Shown piece after piece: positions 5,665-10,580 of a stretch of DNA of 10,580 bases. Under the pieces are notes generated by a model. It saw only the letters and a list, made by a program, of their open reading frames with translations. It made no database searches and had not been told where the DNA came from. The DNA lies in NCBI GenBank assembly GCA_002497965.1, contig DAFR01000139.1:8090-18669 (forward strand), written 5' to 3'. The position numbers were made by a program, and so were the translations under genes. Source of the DNA: Methanomicrobiaceae archaeon UBA436. GTDB lineage: Archaea > Halobacteriota > Methanomicrobia > Methanomicrobiales > Methanoculleaceae. Within the stretch, counting starts at the first letter, position 1; the number at the start of each line of letters is the position of its first letter.

Positions 5665-6123
5665 ATGGGAGGTCTCTCAATCGCGGTGAAGAGCCTCATG
5701 AGCCTTCTGCTCCTGGGGTGCCTTCTCTGGGCTGCTGTATCTGCAGGCTGCATGGAGACCTCCCCCACGCCGGCGACGCCGACCCCGGCACCGGCAACGG
5801 CATACACCATCTACTCACCCGTTGGGCCGAAACCCGCATTCTCGTCCAGCATCACCTCGCTCCAGAAACGCATGCGCAGCGACGGATCCTGCTACTGGAC
5901 GGTTGCCGGGAGCGTGACCAACGAGGGGGATGGAACTGCAAGAAACGTTGTCATCCGGTTCATGCTGATCGACGACGAGGTTAACATGATCCGCGCGACC
6001 GAGACCGTTTTCGTCCCCCGGTTCCCGGCAGGCGAGACGAAGGCATTCACGGTCGATGCGCTCCCGGGCGAGTGTGACCGGCAATACCACGCCGAGATCG
6101 AGGCCACCTGCGACATCCCGTAA
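5665..6123 (+). CDS. Secreted FxLYD-like protein, probable lipoprotein
   Basis: A 152-residue exported protein. A signal sequence with a long Leu/Ala core (SLMSLLLLGCLLWAAVSAGC, about residues 10-29) ends in a cysteine at 29, followed by a Thr/Pro/Ala tether (about 31-45). This is the usual build of an archaeal lipoprotein, although Ser at -3 is not ideal for a lipobox. The mature part (about 55-152) resembles the FxLYD family of small extracellular beta-sandwich domains. Its pattern 'WTVAGSVTNEGDGTARNVVIRFMLID' then 'FPAGETKAFTVDAL' shows the typical G-x-V-x-N-x-G, NV and G-E-x-x-x-F landmarks. Three further cysteines (76, 137, 149) may form a disulfide. ATG 5665 suits leaderless initiation. 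GTG 5686, preceded by GGGAGGT about 12 bases upstream, would give a shorter signal peptide starting MKSLMS and is a real alternative. Ligand or partner unknown. Confidence 0.8.
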   Translation: MGGLSIAVKSLMSLLLLGCLLWAAVSAGCMETSPTPATPTPAPATAYTIYSPVGPKPAFSSSITSLQKRMRSDGSCYWTVAGSVTNEGDGTARNVVIRFMLIDDEVNMIRATETVFVPRFPAGETKAFTVDALPGECDRQYHAEIEATCDIP

Positions 6124-6176
6124 GGCCTGTGCTGTCTGGTGCGCACGAGGGGTGGCGGACGCATGGATGCTGCAAA

Positions 6177-6183
6177 GAGGTGA
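6177..6183 (+). promoter_or_regulatory. Shine-Dalgarno of the iron-sulfur flavoprotein gene
   Basis: GAGGTGA matches the archaeal 16S 3' end and lies 7 bases before ATG 6191. It fixes that codon as the start although the frame is open upstream. Its strength supports internal initiation on a leadered mRNA, as expected for the second gene of an operon. Confidence 0.85.
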
Positions 6184-6190
6184 GAAGAGA

Positions 6191-6865
6191 ATGAAGATAA
6201 TTGGAATTAATGGAAGCCCCAGGGGTCCGGAGAGCAGGACCCGAAAACTCGTCCAGGCTGTCCTGGACGGGGCAAAGAGCGCCGGGGCGGATGTGGAACT
6301 CGTGGACGTCTCCAGACTCCAGATCGAGTACTGCAACGGCTGTCATATCTGCTATGAACAGGGGAAGTGCATAAACGACGACGATTTCACCGAACTCTAC
6401 GAGAGTATGCTCGATAGCGACGGAATCGTCCTGGGCTCGCCCAACTACGTAAACTCGGTCACCGCCCAGATGAAGACCATGCTCGACCGGATAACGGATG
6501 CCATCCACTGCCAGATGTTCCTCGGGAAGTACGGCTGCGCCGTCTCCACCGCCGGCGGTTCAGGGGCGGATGAGGTCGCGGCATACCTGAACCGCGTCCT
6601 GCTGAGCCTTGGCGCAAACACCGTTGGCGGCGTGGACGTCGTCGTCGGCACAGAGACCGACGCGGCAGCGATGGAGGCCGCCGCGAAGAAGGCTTACGAC
6701 CTCGGCAGGAGACTGGTGCAGGCCATCGAGAACCGCGAGACCTACCCGGAACAGGAGAAGATCCATGCCGATATGATCGAGCACATGGTGGCGCTCGTCA
6801 CGGCGAACAAGGACCGCTGGCCCCACCAGTACAACCACTGGAAAGAGGCGGGGCGGATACCCTAA
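6191..6865 (+). CDS. Iron-sulfur flavoprotein (NADPH-dependent FMN reductase family)
   Basis: A 224-residue cytoplasmic flavodoxin-fold redox protein. The N-terminal strand and phosphate loop (MKIIGINGSPRG) bind FMN phosphate, and 'LGSPNYVNSV' (81-90) and 'STAGGSG' (about 119-125) complete the FMN site. A compact cysteine cluster, C48-x2-C51-x2-C54-x5-C60 (CNGCHICYEQGKC), matches the [4Fe-4S] motif of archaeal iron-sulfur flavoproteins such as Isf of Methanosarcina. Isf is an electron carrier that can take electrons from ferredoxin and has been linked to oxygen and peroxide handling; the electron partner here is unknown. The C-terminal part (about 180-224) is helical and His/Trp-rich. It lies 67 bp after the lipoprotein gene and is probably co-transcribed with it. 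Its stop TAA overlaps the stop of the opposing HEAT gene. Confidence 0.92.
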   Translation: MKIIGINGSPRGPESRTRKLVQAVLDGAKSAGADVELVDVSRLQIEYCNGCHICYEQGKCINDDDFTELYESMLDSDGIVLGSPNYVNSVTAQMKTMLDRITDAIHCQMFLGKYGCAVSTAGGSGADEVAAYLNRVLLSLGANTVGGVDVVVGTETDAAAMEAAAKKAYDLGRRLVQAIENRETYPEQEKIHADMIEHMVALVTANKDRWPHQYNHWKEAGRIP

Positions 6866-9800
6866 CCCTCCTCCACCACATTTCTGGCGCGGATCTCATC
6901 GATGATCCGCTGCAGCGTCTCCCGCTCCTCATCCTCCATTTCCTCGAGCGCCTCTTCAAGTCCCGGCAGTGCTGCCTCTCCCATCTCGACAAGACCGCGT
7001 TCTGCCCGTTTCCTGACCATGAACGTCTCGTCCCGGAGCGCGTGGATAAGGAGGGGGACAGACTCCCCGCCCCCGATCCTGTTTATGGCCCGAACCGCGT
7101 TTGCCCTGACCTCAACCAGCGGGTCATCGAGCGCCTCCGCGAGAACCGGGAGCGCATCGGCACCGATCTCCTCCACCTCGCTCCAGCGGTTCATGGCCAT
7201 CAGGTAGAGGACGCGCTGCTCTGGTGTCTCCGGCACCCAGCCGCCCGCCTCCAGCGCCTCGGCAACCCCTGCCCTGAACTCCTCGTCACCCGACCGGAGA
7301 GCACCGATCAGGCTGCGGCGCATCGTCTCATCGGGATACTTCAGCGCTTCGAGCGCGGCATGCCTGACCCGGTCATCAACATCACGGAGCGCACGGATGA
7401 GCGGTTCCAGGGCACGGAGGTCGCCGATGTAGCCAAGCGACCTTGCGGCGGCGACCTGGACGCGTTCGTCACGGTCCTGGAGCGCAAGTGAGAGCGGTTC
7501 TATAGCCTGTCTGCTCCCCATGTAGCCCAGGCCCTCCACCACCGCCGTCCTGACCTCGGGATCGGTCTCCCTGTGCAGGGCGCTGATCAGGGCCTCGATG
7601 GCACGTTTGTTCCCGATCTTGCCCAGGTTCTGGGCGGCAACGATCCGGACAAACCGGTCGCTGTCGTCCAGGGCGTCCATGAGCGGTTCGACCGCGGTCT
7701 CGCGCATCTCCCCCAGTATACCTGCAGCGGCGGCCTGGATCTCCGGGTCCTCGTTCCTGAGCGCCCGGATGAGGCCGTCAACAGCAGGTTTCCCCATCAT
7801 GATAAGACGCGTGGCAACGTTGAGCTGCATCTGCCAGTCCTTCTCCTTGAGCGCCGAGATGAGCTTCCCGACCTCCTGAGGCCCGGAACGCTCAAACGCT
7901 TTCCTGTCTTCCTGCCGGATCGGTTTTTTCTTCTTCTTTGGAGCCCGCACCTCCTCCTGAACCTGTTGGCCCAGCGCGCTCCGCCAGACATCGATCACCT
8001 GCCGTTTCTTGAGAGCGGCTGCCGCCTTCTCCCTCACCTCTTCATCTTCATCATCGAGTGCCTGGCGCAGAAGGTCAACCACACGCTCATCCTCGATCTC
8101 CCAGAGGGCATCGATCGCCGCAAGACGCATATCCCTGCTCCCCCTCCTCATCACAAGGGAGAGTGGATCGATAACCGGGGGCCCGAAATCGGCCAGGGCA
8201 CGGGCAACGCTCCACCTGACCTCCGGCGCCGGGTCGCCCAGGTGATCTATCAAGACCGGGATCGACTCCATCACTCCGATCAGCCCGATAGCCCGCGCCG
8301 CCGTCACCCGGACGACGGTCACGGGATCGGAGAGAGCCTCCTCGAGCGCTTCGAGCGCGGCACGCCCGAAAACCGCGACCGCGTCCGCTGCGGCGACCCT
8401 TACACCGTGGTAGCGGTCGGCAAAGAGGCGGATCAGCGGCTGGATCGATCTCCGGTCGCCGATACGCGCGAGAGCAGAGGCTGCCGCGATCCGCACGTCC
8501 TCTCTCTCGTCGTGGGTGGTCTGGATCAGCGGGTCGACGGCATCCGCATCCCCGATCTGGCCGAGCGCATCCGCCGCGGCTACGCGTACCGCAGGGTGGG
8601 GGTCGTTGAGCGCCCGGATGAGGTATATGACCCCCTCCTTACCCATTCCCTGCAGCGCTGCGACCGCCGCTGCCCTGACGGCCTCGTCAGGGCTCCGGAG
8701 GGCTTCAAGATACCGTTCCAGGGGTGACATCTGGGGAATGGGCTCAGGGGGTTCGGGTTCCTCCGGCGTCTCTGGAGCGATCTCGGGGATCTCGAGGGGC
8801 TGAGGTTCACGGTCTTCCTCATCGGAGAGGAGAACGCTTCCACCCTCCTCACCCCCGGCCTCATCCATCCCGACAATCGCCTCCTCGAAATCGTGGGGGA
8901 TGAGGTTTTCCAGCGGGATGGCGCCTTCAGGAGCCGACCTCTCGGCCTTCCACCGCTCTTTGACCCGTGCCCACGCCTCTTCCGCCATCCTGCTCTCCCT
9001 GATTATCTCATCAAGGTTCATCTCTTTTTTGGGGTTCACCGGGGCTGGGGCAACGGGACTCTCCTGTTTCGGGGGTTCTGCCTCACGTTTCTGTGGTTTT
9101 CCGGAACCCTCTGTGACGGCGGTGTATCTTGGCCGTCCGAAGAGCTTCTCAAACCGTTTCTGGATGGCAAGCCCTTCTTTGAGTTCACGCTCGTAGCGGG
9201 AGTGGTCTTCCTCGACGGGCTGGGTAAGGGTCTCCTCTTCCTGGCGCCGCTGGATGTAGTGGAGAGCGGTCTTTGCCCGCTGCCGACGGCCGGGATCTTT
9301 TGAGGAGGACTCCGCCTTCAGGGCGCTTATCGCGGGCTGCCCCATCCTGCGCAGCGCTTCCGTCGCACCGATGCGGACGCCCGAGTAATCGATCTTGAGC
9401 GCCCGGATGAGGGAGGGGAGGGCGGTTCTCCCCATGGTGGCAAGTTCGCTCCAGCGCTCTTTGGCAATCAGGTAGTCCACCCGCTGGAGGTTGCTCTGCG
9501 GCACCCAGCCAAGACGGTCAAGCGCCCACGCCGCCTCCATCCGCACCTCGTGCCGGGGGTCGTTGAGCGCGTCGACCAGGATGGGCATCGCCTGGGGATC
9601 GCCTATATGGCCCAGCGCCTCGACGGCCCGCATGCGGACGTTCTCGTTGCGGTCCTTCGCTGCTTTGGCAAGGGCAGGAAATGCCCGGAAATCGCGGATC
9701 CTGCCGAGTGTCCGTGCCGACTCAGAGCGTATACGCGGGTCTTTGCTCTCGAGGGCCTGAAGGAGGATCGGAACGGCCGCTCCCTGGAGTTTTGCAAGTT

Positions 9801-10359
9801 CTCCCCAGTCTTCAAGGAGGTAGTAGAACTCCACCTGCTCGGAGGTCTCTGTGGGCGTCCACCGCAGCCCGGCAAGCACGCGGGCGGCCTCTTTCCGCAC
9901 GGCGGGGTTGCTGTCGTGGAGCGCCGGGGTGAGGTGGGGGATTGCCTTTTTGCCCGCCCCCTGAAGAGCGATCACCGTTGCACGCCGGATCGCCGGCTGA
10001 TCGTGCTGGAGGGCGGGCAACAAAGCCTCAAACATCGGTTCCCCCGCAGATGCGATCGCACTGGAGATTGCGGTCTGGAGCGCGGGGTCGGCACGGAGAC
10101 TAAGGGCAAGGAGCAGGGGGATGGAGGGTGTGCCGACTGAGACGAGCGCGCCGAGCATCCGGGTCTGTGAGGCGGGGCGGGCTCTCTCCAGGCTCCGGAG
10201 GAGGGTCGGGATGGCGCCGATACCCAGGCTGCAGAGAGCACGTGCTGCCTCGGTGCGGCCGGCGGGGTCATCGCCGTCGAGGATCGCGATCAGACCGGGG
10301 TAATCCTTCGCCTGACGCAGACCTTCAACATCTGTCCTTAACCTGTCAAAGAGTGCCAT
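6862..10359 (-). CDS. Large HEAT-repeat (PBS lyase-like) scaffold protein
   Basis: A 1165-residue protein built of PBS-lyase-type HEAT repeats (about 30 residues each; 'DP...VR..AA.ALG.IGD..A..PLI.AL'). There are three repeat blocks: about 20-370, 546-785 and 827-1155. An acidic, Pro-rich, partly coiled-coil linker (about 372-545) joins the first two, and a basic linker with five lysines (about 786-826) joins the last two. Three helical inserts of about 30 residues recur at 166-196, 284-313 and 1040-1069, with the pattern 'W-x-P ... QRV-x-YL ... W-SE'. There is no signal peptide, membrane segment or catalytic motif, so it is most likely an intracellular protein-binding scaffold; partner unknown. 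ATG 10359 (MALFDRLRTD) is chosen because the 69 residues the frame adds upstream are low-complexity, His/Ser/Arg-rich and unlike the protein. A TATA-like box lies about 55 bp upstream. Confidence 0.9.
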   Translation of the reverse strand: MALFDRLRTDVEGLRQAKDYPGLIAILDGDDPAGRTEAARALCSLGIGAIPTLLRSLERARPASQTRMLGALVSVGTPSIPLLLALSLRADPALQTAISSAIASAGEPMFEALLPALQHDQPAIRRATVIALQGAGKKAIPHLTPALHDSNPAVRKEAARVLAGLRWTPTETSEQVEFYYLLEDWGELAKLQGAAVPILLQALESKDPRIRSESARTLGRIRDFRAFPALAKAAKDRNENVRMRAVEALGHIGDPQAMPILVDALNDPRHEVRMEAAWALDRLGWVPQSNLQRVDYLIAKERWSELATMGRTALPSLIRALKIDYSGVRIGATEALRRMGQPAISALKAESSSKDPGRRQRAKTALHYIQRRQEEETLTQPVEEDHSRYERELKEGLAIQKRFEKLFGRPRYTAVTEGSGKPQKREAEPPKQESPVAPAPVNPKKEMNLDEIIRESRMAEEAWARVKERWKAERSAPEGAIPLENLIPHDFEEAIVGMDEAGGEEGGSVLLSDEEDREPQPLEIPEIAPETPEEPEPPEPIPQMSPLERYLEALRSPDEAVRAAAVAALQGMGKEGVIYLIRALNDPHPAVRVAAADALGQIGDADAVDPLIQTTHDEREDVRIAAASALARIGDRRSIQPLIRLFADRYHGVRVAAADAVAVFGRAALEALEEALSDPVTVVRVTAARAIGLIGVMESIPVLIDHLGDPAPEVRWSVARALADFGPPVIDPLSLVMRRGSRDMRLAAIDALWEIEDERVVDLLRQALDDEDEEVREKAAAALKKRQVIDVWRSALGQQVQEEVRAPKKKKKPIRQEDRKAFERSGPQEVGKLISALKEKDWQMQLNVATRLIMMGKPAVDGLIRALRNEDPEIQAAAAGILGEMRETAVEPLMDALDDSDRFVRIVAAQNLGKIGNKRAIEALISALHRETDPEVRTAVVEGLGYMGSRQAIEPLSLALQDRDERVQVAAARSLGYIGDLRALEPLIRALRDVDDRVRHAALEALKYPDETMRRSLIGALRSGDEEFRAGVAEALEAGGWVPETPEQRVLYLMAMNRWSEVEEIGADALPVLAEALDDPLVEVRANAVRAINRIGGGESVPLLIHALRDETFMVRKRAERGLVEMGEAALPGLEEALEEMEDEERETLQRIIDEIRARNVVEEG

Positions 10360-10580
10360 GACATCTGGCTGGATATTCGTTTGTTCGGAGGAATGTTCGT
10401 CACCGCAACCAATAAAACTACTATGCCGGCTCCTGTGAGAGACCAGTTTAGCGGCTCTCCGGGAGGAGCGGGTATGAATGCCCATAAACCCAGGTCGCTC
10501 ATGGTGTGATGCCCAAGAACACCACGGCGCTGAGACGTCTTTTGCGGCTGCCAGGCCCTGTCTCATGCGTCTCCCGTTGA
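10360..10580. other. Upstream region of the HEAT gene
   Basis: This 221-bp end of the window has no supported gene. The HEAT frame stays open to 10566, but the extra residues look non-coding. On the plus strand a GGAGGAG (10462-10468) precedes ATG 10474 (11 codons, ending 10509) and ATG 10478 (open to the window end). Neither encodes anything I recognise. Confidence 0.45.
10411..10417 (-). promoter_or_regulatory. TATA-like box of the HEAT gene
   Basis: On the minus strand the sequence reads GTTTTATT, the only A/T-rich octamer close to the start. Its centre is about 55 bp before ATG 10359, which predicts a leader of roughly 30 nt. The leader contains no clear Shine-Dalgarno. The same element could serve a rightward transcript. 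Confidence 0.35.

Noticed and set aside
7573..8727. Plus-strand open frame of 384 codons antisense to the HEAT gene
   Set aside because: It is an out-of-phase mirror of the repeat gene. Repeated HEAT codons keep the opposite strand open, and the translation is a low-information Arg/Asp/Pro-rich mirror.
8893..9303. Plus-strand frame of 136 codons with hydrophobic stretches, antisense to the HEAT linker
   Set aside because: The minus strand clearly encodes the charged linker of the HEAT protein here. The plus-strand hydrophobicity is the complement of acidic and basic codons.
10360..10566. 69-residue N-terminal extension of the HEAT protein
   Set aside because: The residues are low-complexity and unlike HEAT repeats, and the TATA-like box at 10411-10417 would lie inside the extension. 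ATG 10359 starts a typical first helix.
10478..10580. Possible divergent partial gene on the plus strand starting at ATG 10478, after GGAGGAG
   Set aside because: It has only 34 codons in the window, a third-position GC of about 62 percent, no recognisable product, and a competing ATG four bases upstream in another frame.
1..10580. CRISPR array, insertion sequence or prophage
   Set aside because: No regularly spaced direct repeats, terminal inverted repeats with a transposase, integrase or structural phage genes were seen.

Overview
The window looks like a piece of a GC-rich euryarchaeal chromosome, most likely a methanogen of the order Methanomicrobiales (a Methanoculleus-type genome). This is inference. 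It rests on archaeal TATA boxes placed about 25-30 bp before several starts, a textbook archaeal Shine-Dalgarno (GAGGTGA) before one gene, an iron-sulfur flavoprotein with the compact cysteine motif known from methanogens, a protein resembling the archaeal DUF5804 family, an archaeal HEPN/nucleotidyltransferase pair and a large PBS-lyase-type HEAT-repeat protein. There are no rRNA or tRNA genes, CRISPR arrays, transposases or phage genes that I can see.

Layout. Positions 1-152 hold a small hairpin and the upstream region of a 149-residue DUF5804-like protein (153-602, +). It faces a class I SAM-dependent methyltransferase (610-1248, -) tail to tail with 7 bp between the stops. Positions 1249-1867 have no convincing gene. 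They contain a strong TATA box (1507-1514) followed by a run of hairpins and a 9-bp inverted repeat, so the stretch is a candidate structured RNA or leader. Next come two tandem paralogous surface proteins (about 1868-3025 and 3242-4312, +). Each has one N-terminal membrane segment, a helical domain of about 110 residues and a C-terminal beta domain resembling DUF4352.

After a 327-bp gap with stacked small hairpins comes a HEPN-domain protein (4640-5029, +) overlapping a minimal nucleotidyltransferase (about 4974-5348, +). This two-gene unit has toxin-antitoxin-like architecture. The following 316-bp gap shows a minus-strand stretch with a coding-like codon pattern (5359-5526) but no recognisable product. 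A clear promoter (TATA at 5633-5640) then drives a secreted, probably lipid-anchored FxLYD-like protein (5665-6123, +) and an iron-sulfur flavoprotein (6191-6865, +). The right third is one very large minus-strand gene (6862-10359) for a 1165-residue HEAT-repeat scaffold whose stop codon overlaps that of the flavoprotein gene. Positions 10360-10580 are its upstream region.

The genes do not form one pathway. The recurring theme is cell-surface or scaffold proteins of unknown partner (two paralogs, one lipoprotein, one HEAT protein) among single-gene or two-gene transcription units. The most unusual features are the hairpin-rich leader at 1507-1804, the paralog pair with its two-domain architecture, and the HEPN protein that lacks the canonical ribonuclease motif.
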